From JBBROS01 sp963752225 (GTDB taxonomy: Bacteria; Pseudomonadota; Alphaproteobacteria; Acetobacterales; Acetobacteraceae), in assembly GCA_963752225.1 (NCBI GenBank), contig CAVVXS010000016.1, positions 1 through 64,000 of the forward strand: a stretch of DNA of 64,000 nt. Reading direction: 5' to 3'. Below the pieces are notes generated by a model. It saw only the letters and a program-made list of their open reading frames with translations. It was not told the origin of the DNA and made no database searches. Below are positions 49,734 through 57,215 of this stretch, one piece after another. The position numbers were made by a program, and so were the translations under genes. Numbering within the stretch: position 1 is the stretch's first letter; each line of letters opens with the position of its first letter.

Positions 49734-50897
49734 TTAGTCCTCGCCGGTCTTGCGGTAGGGGGAGAGGGTGGCGAGGTCGGCCAATTCTTCCTGAACGGCC
49801 GGGCGCTCCTGCTTGAGGTAGTCGCCGATCGCGCGGCGGAGGCCCGGGTTGGCGATCCAGTGCGCCGAGTAGGTGGGCTTGGGCAGGTAGCCGCGCTGGA
49901 TCTTGTGCTCGCCCTGCGCCCCGGCCTCGACCCGGTCGAGGCCATGCTCGATCGCGAACTCGATGGCACGGTAATAGCACAGCTCGAAATGCAGGAACGG
50001 CCAGTCGCCGGTGCAGCCCCAGTTGCGGCCATACAAGGCGCCGCCGCCCATCAGGTTCAGCGCGCCCGCCACCGGCGTTCCGTTGTTCTCGGCCAGCATC
50101 AGCACCACCCGGTCGCCGAGCCGCTCCGACAGCAAGGGAAAGAACCGCTTGGTCAGATAGGCGCTGCCCCACTTGCGGTCCACGGTCGAGGTGTAGAACC
50201 GGAAGAACGCCGCCCAGTGGTGCGGCTTGATGTCGGCGCCGCGCAATGCCACGAAGTCGAGCCCGGCCGCGTTCGCGTCCCGCCGCTCCCGCTTCAGCAC
50301 CTTCCGCTTGCGCGACGCCAGCGCCCCCAAAAAGTCGTCGAACGTCGTGTAGCCCGCGTTCTCCCAATGGAACTGCTTGCCCAGCCGGGCCAGCCACCCG
50401 GCCTCAACCAGCGCCGCCTGCTCGGCCTCGGTGCAGAACGTCGCGTGCACCGACGACAGGTCGAGTTCGCGGCAGGCCTGGGCCAGAGCATGGCCCATCG
50501 CTGCCGGTGAGACGCCGTCGCGCACCAGCAAACGCGGCCCGGGCACCGGGCTGAACGGCACCGCCACTTGCAGCTTCGGGTAGTAGCTGCCGCCGGCGCG
50601 ATCGAAGGCGTTGGCCCAGCCATGGTCGAACACGTACTCGCCGTAGCTGTGCGACTTCGCATACATCGGCGCCACGCCCACGACCCGGTCGCCTTCGCGC
50701 AGCGCCGCGTGCTGCGGCAGCCAACCAGTGCGGTTGCTGGCCGAGCCGCTGTCCTCGAGCGCCGCCAAGAAGGCGTGCGACACGAACGGGTTGCCGCCGC
50801 CCTCCAGCGTGCCGGCGCAGGCGTCCCAGTCATCGGCTGGGATGTCGGCGATGCGGGGATGAAGCGAGAGGCTGAGGCTAGGAAGGCCGTCGGGCAT
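49734..50897 (-). CDS. FemAB-like GNAT-fold acyltransferase (peptidogalycan biosynthesis family, DUF482)
   Basis: A 387-residue cytoplasmic protein with the double-GNAT layout of the DUF482 group: IPADDWDACAG, NPFVSHAFLAALEDSGSA, PMYAKSHSYGEYVFDHGWANAF, HWENAGYTTFDDFLGALASRKRKVLKRER and YYRAIEFAIEHGLDRVEAGAQGEHKIQRGYLP. Related FemAB enzymes add amino acids to peptidoglycan precursors; the reaction for this bacterial group is not established. ATG at 50897 is selected as the first codon before the conserved LSLHPRIADIP. Confidence 0.88.
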   Translation of the reverse strand: MPDGLPSLSLSLHPRIADIPADDWDACAGTLEGGGNPFVSHAFLAALEDSGSASNRTGWLPQHAALREGDRVVGVAPMYAKSHSYGEYVFDHGWANAFDRAGGSYYPKLQVAVPFSPVPGPRLLVRDGVSPAAMGHALAQACRELDLSSVHATFCTEAEQAALVEAGWLARLGKQFHWENAGYTTFDDFLGALASRKRKVLKRERRDANAAGLDFVALRGADIKPHHWAAFFRFYTSTVDRKWGSAYLTKRFFPLLSERLGDRVVLMLAENNGTPVAGALNLMGGGALYGRNWGCTGDWPFLHFELCYYRAIEFAIEHGLDRVEAGAQGEHKIQRGYLPKPTYSAHWIANPGLRRAIGDYLKQERPAVQEELADLATLSPYRKTGED

Positions 50898-51065
50898 ACA
50901 GGGGATATAGCGCGTGACGGCGTTTGGTGAACCGCCTCCCGGCACGTGACGGCGCAGCAGCGACTTGAGCGGCCAGAACACCGAGCCTCCGAGGGGTCCG
51001 CACTGCACCGATCATGACGGACCGCGACGGGTTTCGGCGTTCAAATGCTTGAAAGTTCCGCGAAT
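50898..51065. promoter_or_regulatory. Intergenic region upstream of the FemAB-like gene
   Basis: This is a 168-base gap between the FemAB-like start and the stop of the RidA-like gene, both on the minus strand. It may contain a promoter. I see no operator, hairpin or small coding frame in it that I would defend. Confidence 0.3.
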
Positions 51066-51533
51066 TCAGCCGACCTCGAACATGCCCTCGACCTCGACCG
51101 CCGCATTGCCCGGTAGCGACGGCACGCCGATCGTGCTGCGGGCGTGGCGCCCGGCCTCCCCGAACACCGCGACCGCCAAGTCCGAGGCGCCGTTCATCAC
51201 CAGGGCATGCTGGGTGAATCCGGGCGGCGCCGCGATGAAGCCGCCGAGGCGCACGACGCGCACCACCCGGTCGAGGTCGCCCTCGCAGGCGCTGCGCAGG
51301 TGCGTGAGCACATTGAGGAAGCACAGCCGCGCCGCCGCCTGTCCCTGCTCGACGGTGACGTCCTCCGTCAGCTTGCCGGTGACGGCAATTGTCCCGTCCT
51401 GCGCCGGCACCTGGCCCGACACCACGACCAGGTTCCCGGAGCGCACGAACGGCACGTAGTTCGCCATCGGCGCCATCGCGCTCGGCAAGGCAAGCCCGAG
51501 TTCCGCCAAGCGTGCGTCGATGCGTCCGACCAT
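51066..51533 (-). CDS. RidA/YjgF family protein (imine/enamine deaminase-like)
   Basis: A 155-residue protein of the larger RidA subgroup: ANYVPFVRSGNLVVVSGQVPAQDG, AARLCFLNVLTHLRSACEGDLDRVVRVVRLGGFI, then STIGVPSLPGNAAVEVEGMFEV. In archetypal RidA an Arg in the IPxxRS-like segment binds the substrate carboxylate; here that region is ARSTIGVPSLP. The family hydrolyses reactive imines from PLP enzymes, though this long-form subgroup is less well studied. It follows the TSCPD protein gene by nine bases and is probably co-transcribed. Confidence 0.88.
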   Translation of the reverse strand: MVGRIDARLAELGLALPSAMAPMANYVPFVRSGNLVVVSGQVPAQDGTIAVTGKLTEDVTVEQGQAAARLCFLNVLTHLRSACEGDLDRVVRVVRLGGFIAAPPGFTQHALVMNGASDLAVAVFGEAGRHARSTIGVPSLPGNAAVEVEGMFEVG

Positions 51534-51542
51534 GCCGTGCTC

Positions 51543-53003
51543 CTATCCGTTGCTGACAAGGCGCAGCCGGCGGCCGCGATGCTGGGTGGGCAGATCGAGC
51601 GGCAGCAGCGGCAGCGGGTCCGCCTCGGCGGGGTCCGGCACGCCTTCTGGCACAGTGCAGTGGCCGAGATAATTGATGGCGAGATTTCGAAACACGTAGT
51701 CGAGCGGGCTGGTGGCGTGGCTGACGTCGGCGTCGCCCTCGACCCGGCCGGCCGGGCCGAACCGGGTCAGCGTGAAGGCGTCGACATACTCGTCGAGCGC
51801 CACCCCGTGCTGCAGCCCGAGGCTGACGGCGGCGGCGACGCTGTCGAGCATGCCGCGCAAGGGGCCGCTCTCGCGCGGCAACGCGATCTGCAGCTCGCCC
51901 AGGCTGCCGTCGCTATACTCGCCGGTGCGGATGTAGATGCGGTGGCCGCCGATCGACGCCTTCTGGGTGTAGCCGCGGCGCCGGGCCGGCAGCTCACGGC
52001 GCTGCGGCGGGGCGGCCGGGCGGGCGCCAGCCACCGGGCGGGCCGGCATGGCGTGCAGGCTGGCGGCAACCGCGTCGTGCATCGCCTGATGCGCGGCCAA
52101 GCCCGGTGGTATCAACAACTCGTCTCCGCCCAGCACCCGGGCCAGCGCTTCGTCGGGGCCCAATCCCAGGGCAGCCAGCCGGGCGCGGGCGGCGCGGGTC
52201 AGGGTGCCGTTCGGGCCGACCGGGGAGAACGCCGGCGCCACGCCGCCGGTCTCGGCGCCGAGCAGCGCGTCGGCCGGGCCCGGCGGCAGGATGGCGGTGC
52301 CGGGCAGGCCGGCGGATCCGCGCAGTGCCGCCTGCCGCGCCTCGGCAGCCGCCTCGGCCAGCGCCGGCAGGGCGCAGCGCGCGGGCGGCGCCGGCCAGTT
52401 CGGCAGGCGGGACAACAGGTCCGGCTGGTCGCCGGCAAAGGCGAGGTCGGCGGTGGCGCGCAGCAACGCCGCCAGGCAGGCGGCAACGTCCCGTGCCGCG
52501 GCGCTGTCGTAGTCGAGGCCGACCGCCGCCAGCAGGCCGTCGAGATCGGTGAAACCGATGGCGTAGCGCGGCGCGTCGGGATGGCCGAGCCGCAGCGCGG
52601 TCGCGGCGGTGCGGATCGCCGCGATGAAGGCCGGCACATCGAAGCCGGTGGCGCCGTCGGCAAACGCCGGGAGGTTGAGCACGAACCCGGGAGGCGCCCC
52701 CACCGTCCCGGTCCAGACCGGCAACGTCGGCGCACCCCGGCGATGCAGCAGCAGCGCGTGCAGCCGATCGGCCAAGGCGTCGTCGCCGGCCTCGCGCGCC
52801 CGCAGCGCGACCGGGCGGATCCACGCATCGGCCGCGCGCGGCAGCGTGGCGCGCCCTTCGCCCGGGGCCAACTCGGCCAGGGCGGCGGCGGCGCGGTCGT
52901 CCCAGGCCGCCGGCAAGCTGAGCGGCCGCGTCGGCGCGTCAGCGTCGGCGCCGGCCTGGGTCTCGCGCATGCGCACGCCGCGCCAGATCCGAGTCGTGGT
53001 CAT
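51543..53003 (-). CDS. NrdJ-derived TSCPD-domain protein (reduced B12-type ribonucleotide reductase homologue)
   Basis: A 486-residue protein. Residues about 345-460 clearly match the C-terminal TSCPD region of class II ribonucleotide reductase NrdJ: YTQKASIGGHRIYIRTGEYS, GSLGELQIALPRES, AVSLGLQHGVALDEYVDAFTLTRFGPAGRVEG, ATSPLDYVFRNLAINYLG. Residues about 145-195 resemble the reductase barrel (YAIGFTDLDGLLAAVGLDYDS). The ATP cone, the NPCGE-type active-site loop and the catalytic cysteine set are not visible, and the final CxxC-type tail is missing. Full NrdJ exceeds 900 residues. It is therefore probably non-catalytic or repurposed. Function unknown. Confidence 0.75.
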   Translation of the reverse strand: MTTTRIWRGVRMRETQAGADADAPTRPLSLPAAWDDRAAAALAELAPGEGRATLPRAADAWIRPVALRAREAGDDALADRLHALLLHRRGAPTLPVWTGTVGAPPGFVLNLPAFADGATGFDVPAFIAAIRTAATALRLGHPDAPRYAIGFTDLDGLLAAVGLDYDSAAARDVAACLAALLRATADLAFAGDQPDLLSRLPNWPAPPARCALPALAEAAAEARQAALRGSAGLPGTAILPPGPADALLGAETGGVAPAFSPVGPNGTLTRAARARLAALGLGPDEALARVLGGDELLIPPGLAAHQAMHDAVAASLHAMPARPVAGARPAAPPQRRELPARRRGYTQKASIGGHRIYIRTGEYSDGSLGELQIALPRESGPLRGMLDSVAAAVSLGLQHGVALDEYVDAFTLTRFGPAGRVEGDADVSHATSPLDYVFRNLAINYLGHCTVPEGVPDPAEADPLPLLPLDLPTQHRGRRLRLVSNG

Positions 53004-53134
53004 TGCCCGATCGTAGGCGGCGGCCCGGCCAGGTGCAACGGATGGCGCGCACCGCCACGCTCACGCGGCGCACGTTCGGTCAAGCATGGCTTGGCGGGAT
53101 GGCGCAACCGGCCGGCGTTCCGTATATGCACGCT

Positions 53135-53614
53135 ATGACCATCGGCACGCGCCTTTTCACCTTCTTTCATGGCCGGCTGCTCGGCAGCGACCCCGAAGGC
53201 AACCGCTACTTCGTGGAAAAGCGGGTTCGCCGCGGCGCCCGCGGCCGGCGCTGGGTGATGTATGCAGGCGAGGCCGAGGCCAGCAAGGTGCCGCCCGAAT
53301 GGCACGCCTGGCTGCATTACACCACCGACGCGCCGCTGCCGCTTGCGGCCCGCCAGCCGTGGCAGACGCCGCATCAGCCGAACTTGACCGGAACCGCCGG
53401 CAGCTATCGTCCGGCCGGCCACGATTACAGCGGCGGCAACCGGGCCAAGTCGACCGGCGACTACGAGTTCCTGGACACCGGGGAGCTAGCGCCTTGGCCA
53501 AGCGCAGCGTTGCCGAGGTCGCAACGGGAGTTGTCGTGCTGGCCGTCACAGCCGGGTTCCTGGCCTACGCGCTTGCCAACACCGGCCGCTCGGCGGCGAC
53601 CGGGCTGGCCTTGA
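53135..53614 (+). CDS. NADH:ubiquinone oxidoreductase NDUFA12-type subunit, end apparently frameshifted
   Basis: The first 110 residues match the complex I accessory subunit NDUFA12: TRLFTFFHGRLLGSDPEGNRYFVEKR, RRWVMYAGEAEASKVPPEWHAWLHYTTDAPL, and WQTPHQPNLTGTAGSYRP. The normal protein ends with a DYE-x-WTPG-like tail. Here the frame reads GDYEFLDTGELAP and runs to 53614, 120 bases into mlaD. Dropping one T at 53468-53469 would give DYESWTPGS and a stop at 53487-53489, just before mlaD. As written, the protein has a 45-residue foreign tail. An ATG at 53126 is an alternative start. Confidence 0.82.
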   Translation: MTIGTRLFTFFHGRLLGSDPEGNRYFVEKRVRRGARGRRWVMYAGEAEASKVPPEWHAWLHYTTDAPLPLAARQPWQTPHQPNLTGTAGSYRPAGHDYSGGNRAKSTGDYEFLDTGELAPWPSAALPRSQRELSCWPSQPGSWPTRLPTPAARRRPGWP

Positions 53615-54006
53615 CGGCGAAGTTCGACAATGTCGGCACGCTCGCCGCGGGCGCCGACGTCCGGCTGAGCGGCGTCAACGTCGGGCGGGTGGTCAACACC
53701 GAGATCGATCCAAAGAGCTTCCAAGCGGTGGTGCACCTGACGGTGCAGCCCGAGCTGAAGCTGCCGACCGACAGCAGCGCGGTGATCTCGACCGGCGGGT
53801 TGCTCGGCAGCCCGTTCATCACCCTCAGCCCCGGCGGCGCCGACGACGTGCTGAAGGAGAACAGCACCATCACCATCACCCAAAGCGCCACCAATCTCGA
53901 GGACCTGCTCGGCAAGTTCATCTTCAACGTCGGCAGCCTGGCCGACGCGACGCAGAAAAGCCTCAAGCAGAACGGGCACGACCCGGCGGAAACCGGCAAG
54001 CCGTGA
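53494..54006 (+). CDS. mlaD: MlaD-type outer-membrane lipid asymmetry protein
   Basis: A 170-residue membrane-anchored MCE protein. It has one N-terminal membrane helix (EVATGVVVLAVTAGFLAYAL) and a periplasmic MCE domain (LTAKFDNVGTLAAGADVRLSGVNVGRVVNTEID, KLPTDSSAVISTGGLLGSPFITLSPGG). MlaD forms the hexameric lipid tunnel of the MlaFEDB phospholipid ABC system; the other mla genes are not in the window. TTG at 53494, preceded by GGGAG at 53481-53485, gives a start that keeps the conserved AKRSVAEV N-terminus. Its end overlaps the next gene (GTGA). Confidence 0.9.
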   Translation: MAKRSVAEVATGVVVLAVTAGFLAYALANTGRSAATGLALTAKFDNVGTLAAGADVRLSGVNVGRVVNTEIDPKSFQAVVHLTVQPELKLPTDSSAVISTGGLLGSPFITLSPGGADDVLKENSTITITQSATNLEDLLGKFIFNVGSLADATQKSLKQNGHDPAETGKP

Positions 54007-54209
54007 GCGGCGTCGTTTGGCCAGGCGCGGATGGCGCGCCGGTGTCCTGCCGCGAGAAGGTGAAGACGCTGGACGACAACCACGCCGAGGTGCGCCAAGT
54101 GCTGCAGGACGCGTTCGAGGACGCCGTGTTGATGGGCGTCGACGAGGCGGCGATGCGCCGCATCCTGGCGGGCGTGGTCGACGGCCTGCAAAGCCCGCGC
54201 CGCCGGTGA
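54003..54209 (+). CDS. Small hypothetical protein between mlaD and the DUF2155 gene
   Basis: A 68-residue acidic protein (SCREKVKTLDDNHAEVRQVL, EDAVLMGVDEAAMRRILAGVV) that is probably mostly helical. GTG at 54003 overlaps the mlaD stop by four bases, and its stop overlaps the next start, so translation is coupled on both sides; this is the main support for it being real. No leader and no known family. Confidence 0.65.
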   Translation: MSGVVWPGADGAPVSCREKVKTLDDNHAEVRQVLQDAFEDAVLMGVDEAAMRRILAGVVDGLQSPRRR

Positions 54210-54565
54210 TGACGCGTCGTTGGGCGTTGCCGCTGGCGCTGGCGGTCATGGCACAGGCGCCCGCGCCCGATACTTGGCTGCCGAAGCAGACGGCGGAGAT
54301 CGTGATGCTGGACAAGATACGGGCACAGCCGACCACCCTGACCGTGCGCAGCGGGCAGCAGTCGAGCTTCGGTTCGCTGACGCTCGCCGTCCGCAGCTGC
54401 TTGGCGCGGCCGCCCGACATGCCGCAGAATTCGGCCGCCTTCCTGGACGTCACCGACGGCCGCGGCAGCGTTCCCGCGTTTCATGGCTGGCTGCTGTCCA
54501 ACACGCCGTCGGTGTCGCAATACGAGCACCCGCTGTATGACCTCCGCCTGGTGGGCTGCAAATGA
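54209..54565 (+). CDS. DUF2155 domain protein, secreted
   Basis: A 118-residue protein with a short leader (MTRRWALPLALAVMAQAPA) and the DUF2155 pattern: AEIVMLDKIRAQPTTLTVRSGQ, FGSLTLAVRSCLARPPDMPQNSAAFLDV, FHGWLLSNTPSVSQYEHPLYDLRLVGCK. Two conserved Cys could form a disulfide. The family is restricted mainly to alphaproteobacteria, often beside NDUFA12 and mlaD as here, and is suspected to act in the envelope. A GTG at 54206 adds one residue. The stop overlaps the otsB start. Confidence 0.88.
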   Translation: MTRRWALPLALAVMAQAPAPDTWLPKQTAEIVMLDKIRAQPTTLTVRSGQQSSFGSLTLAVRSCLARPPDMPQNSAAFLDVTDGRGSVPAFHGWLLSNTPSVSQYEHPLYDLRLVGCK

Positions 54566-55320
54566 CCGCGGCGCTGCCGCCGCCCGAGCGTGCGGCGCTG
54601 ATGCTGGACCTGGACGGAACGCTGCTCGACATCGCCCCGACGCCGGACTCGGTGCGCGTCGCCGCCGGGCTGCCCGAGGGGTTGCGGTCGCTGCGCGCCT
54701 CGTTGGGCGGGGCGCTGGCCTTCGTGACCGGGCGTCCGATCGATCAGGTCGACGCACTGCTGCCCGGCGTCGCCCACGCGATCGCGGGCGAGCATGGGGG
54801 GGCGATCCGGCATGAGCCGGCGGCCGCGGTGACGCGCGCGCAACTGCCGGACCCGCCGGTCGAGTGGGTGGTGAAAGCTGCCCGCATCGTCGAGGCGCAT
54901 CCGGGCGCGCTGCTCGAGCAGAAGCAGCGCGGCTTCGTGCTGCACTACCGGGCCAACCCCGCGCTCGGTCCAGCCCTCCGGGAAGCGGCGGAGCGGCTGA
55001 TCGCGCCGCAGGGTGACCGATTTCAGCTGATGTCCGCGCTGATGGCCTGGGAGATCCGCCCGCGTGGGGCCGATAAAGGGAGCGCGGTGCTGGCGCTGGC
55101 GTCGGAGGGGCCGTTTGCCGGGCGGCTGCCGATCTTTATTGGCGATGACGTGACCGACGAGGACGGCATGGCGGCCGCCCGTGGCTTGGGTGGCGCCGGT
55201 TTGCGCGTCGATGACTGGTTCGGCACGCCGGACGACGTGCGCGGCTGGCTGCTCGCCGGCGCGTCGGCCCTCAGCCGGGGCGAGGGCTGGCCGGCCCTGC
55301 CCCGCACCGGTCCGTCGTAG
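54562..55320 (+). CDS. otsB: Trehalose-6-phosphate phosphatase
   Basis: A 252-residue HAD-family phosphatase with the nucleophile motif MLDLDGTLLDIAP (D16, D18), FVTGRPIDQVDALL, GEHGGAIRHEP, a Lys in the RPRGADKGSAV-like segment and FIGDDVTDEDGM (metal Asp pair). It releases trehalose from trehalose 6-phosphate in the cytoplasm. The synthase OtsA is not encoded nearby. ATGA overlap with the DUF2155 gene suggests co-translation. Confidence 0.92.
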   Translation: MTAALPPPERAALMLDLDGTLLDIAPTPDSVRVAAGLPEGLRSLRASLGGALAFVTGRPIDQVDALLPGVAHAIAGEHGGAIRHEPAAAVTRAQLPDPPVEWVVKAARIVEAHPGALLEQKQRGFVLHYRANPALGPALREAAERLIAPQGDRFQLMSALMAWEIRPRGADKGSAVLALASEGPFAGRLPIFIGDDVTDEDGMAAARGLGGAGLRVDDWFGTPDDVRGWLLAGASALSRGEGWPALPRTGPS

Positions 55321-55323
55321 ACG

Positions 55324-55503
55324 CTACCAGCGGTAGTAAGGCCGGTAGTAGCCCGGCGCCGGCGCGACCACCACGGGCCCCGGCCCGTAAGCCCGGGCGT
55401 AGCGGGGGTAATAGGGATACGGCGCCACATAGCATCCGCCGAGTGCGGCGGTCGCGACCAGCAGCACGCCAAGCAGCGCGCGGTGCAGCAAGCGGGTGGG
55501 CAT
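55324..55503 (-). CDS. Tiny Tyr/Pro-rich lipoprotein
   Basis: A 59-residue reading frame too short for most gene callers. It has a basic start, a hydrophobic stretch and lipobox LGGC (MPTRLLHRALLGVL, then TAALGGCYVAP). The short mature tail is rich in Tyr and Pro (PYPYYPRYARAYGPG, APGYYRPYYRW). A strong ribosome site, GAGGAGG, lies seven bases before the ATG, which supports expression. It is convergent with otsB, its stop lying four bases from the otsB stop. Function unknown. Confidence 0.72.
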   Translation of the reverse strand: MPTRLLHRALLGVLLVATAALGGCYVAPYPYYPRYARAYGPGPVVVAPAPGYYRPYYRW

Positions 55504-55641
55504 CGTCGACCTCCTCGAATGTCTCCGAAGCAGATACGTTGGCGGTGTGGCCGGATTGCGTAAGGGCCGGCACGATTTGGTCGCAATCGGCCGGCCTGGG
55601 CGACCGATGCAGCGATTGAGCGTGAGGACGCTCCCCGGGGC

Positions 55642-56034
55642 TTAGCCCGGAGCGGGACCGGTCAGACTGCGGACCGCGGCGCAGATGTCGGTCAGGGTGT
55701 AGGGCTTGCTGATATAGCGGTCGTTGGCGGAACCGGCGGCCTCGGCCGCCGGGTCGGGACGCCCGGTCATGTACAGCACCGGCAAGCTCGGCCGGTCCTC
55801 ACGCGCACGCAGCGCCAAGCTGCGGCCATCGAGTGACCCCGGCAGCTGGATATCCGTCAGCAGCAAGCTGATGCCGGGGTCGGCCTGCAGCATCGGCAGC
55901 GCGTCGTCACCGCTCTCGGCCTCAAGCACGTCGAACCCCTCGTCTCCCAAGGCTTCGACCAAGGTGAGACGGATCAGGAACTCATCTTCAACAACCAGGA
56001 TCCGCGTCGAATGATGCGGGCTATCTAACGCCAT
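55642..56034 (-). CDS. Single-domain response regulator (CheY-like receiver)
   Basis: A 130-residue receiver with no output domain. ILVVEDEFLIRLTL holds the acidic pair, LLLTDIQLPGSLDG the phospho-Asp, LYMTGRPDP the switch Thr and ISKPYTLTDICAAV the Lys. The VEDEFLIR opening is common in alphaproteobacterial single receivers that act in phosphorelays. ATG at 56034 (MALDSPHHSTR) is chosen over an upstream ATG at 56085. No kinase is adjacent. Confidence 0.87.
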   Translation of the reverse strand: MALDSPHHSTRILVVEDEFLIRLTLVEALGDEGFDVLEAESGDDALPMLQADPGISLLLTDIQLPGSLDGRSLALRAREDRPSLPVLYMTGRPDPAAEAAGSANDRYISKPYTLTDICAAVRSLTGPAPG

Positions 56035-56234
56035 GAACAGAGCCTCGCTAACCCGAGTGGCGAGGGCAAGGCATACCACTTTCACACATAATTGAACAGC
56101 GGTTTGAGTCCTCGGTCACTGTCACAATGGCTTTAGCGTCGCGATCCCGCACCCGCCGGGCAGCGCGGAAATGCGTTGCCCGGCACCGCCTTGGATGTGT
56201 TAGTTCAGGCCAACTCTCAACGAGATACCGTACC

Positions 56235-57212
56235 ATGCGTCGATCGTTCTTCGGGTTGCTCGGCCTTGCCCTGGCCGCCGCGCCGCTCTCCTCGGGCCAC
56301 GCTGCAGGCATTGCGGTCGTTGTCAACTCCGGCGAGGCGACGCTCAGCCTGCTCGACACCGCGAATGGCACCGAAATCCGGCGCATCCCCGTCCTGCGCG
56401 AACCGCACCACGTGGCGCTCGCCCCGGGCGGCCGCGAGCTGCTGGTCGGCGACGCCGGCGGCAACGAGATGCTGTTCCTCGATCCGTCCACCGGCGAGAT
56501 CAAGCACCGCATGCCCGTGGCCGACCCCTACCAGCTCGGCTTCAGCCCCAACGCGCGCTGGCTGGTGGTGACCGGCTTGGCCCGCAATCAGGTCGACGTC
56601 TACGACGCCGCCTCGATGCAGCTTGCCCACCGTTTCCCGATCGCCTCCATGCCCAGCCATCTCGCCTACGCACCGGACAGCAGCGTCGTTTACGTGACGC
56701 TGCAAGGCGCCAACCGGGTGGCCGCGTTCGATCTGAAGCGGATGGCGGTGCTGTGGAACGCCGAGGTTGGCAGCACGCCGGCCGGGATCATCTGGCATGA
56801 TACTGGGAACGGCGGGGGCAAGCTGCTGGTCGCCAACATGGGCAGCGACCACTTCGCCGTGGTCGATCCGACCGACGGGCATGTCGAGCGCCGCGTGCAT
56901 ACCGGGCGCGGCGCGCACCAGATCTTTCCGTCGCCGGACGGCAAGATCTTGTGGGTGAACAATCGGGTCGACGGCACGACGGTGGCGGTGGACGCCAAGA
57001 CGCTCGAGCCCGGCCGCAGCTTCAAGATCGGCGGCGGCCCGGACTGCATCGACTTCGCCCCGGACGGCAAGCTTTGGATCACCTTGCGGTTCGCCCAGAA
57101 AGTCGCCGTGCTCGACCCGGTCAGCGGCGCGACGCAGACCTTTCCGGTCGGACGCTCGCCGCACGGCATCTTCCTGTCCGCCGCCCCGGCCCCGCACGGC
57201 CCCGGGACCTGA
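56235..57212 (+). CDS. Periplasmic YVTN-type beta-propeller protein
   Basis: A 325-residue secreted protein (leader MRRSFFGLLGLALAAAPLSSGHA) made of repeated propeller strands: ATLSLLDTANGTEIRRIPV, RELLVGDAGGNEMLFLDPSTGEI, WLVVTGLARNQVDVYDAAS, YVTLQGANRVAAFDLKR and KLWITLRFAQKVAVLDPVSG. This is the YVTN/NHL-like repeat seen in surface and quinoprotein-associated proteins; no cofactor motif is visible. It precedes the fatty-acid-hydroxylase-family gene by three bases, so the two are likely co-transcribed. Confidence 0.82.
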   Translation: MRRSFFGLLGLALAAAPLSSGHAAGIAVVVNSGEATLSLLDTANGTEIRRIPVLREPHHVALAPGGRELLVGDAGGNEMLFLDPSTGEIKHRMPVADPYQLGFSPNARWLVVTGLARNQVDVYDAASMQLAHRFPIASMPSHLAYAPDSSVVYVTLQGANRVAAFDLKRMAVLWNAEVGSTPAGIIWHDTGNGGGKLLVANMGSDHFAVVDPTDGHVERRVHTGRGAHQIFPSPDGKILWVNNRVDGTTVAVDAKTLEPGRSFKIGGGPDCIDFAPDGKLWITLRFAQKVAVLDPVSGATQTFPVGRSPHGIFLSAAPAPHGPGT

Positions 57213-57215
57213 GCC

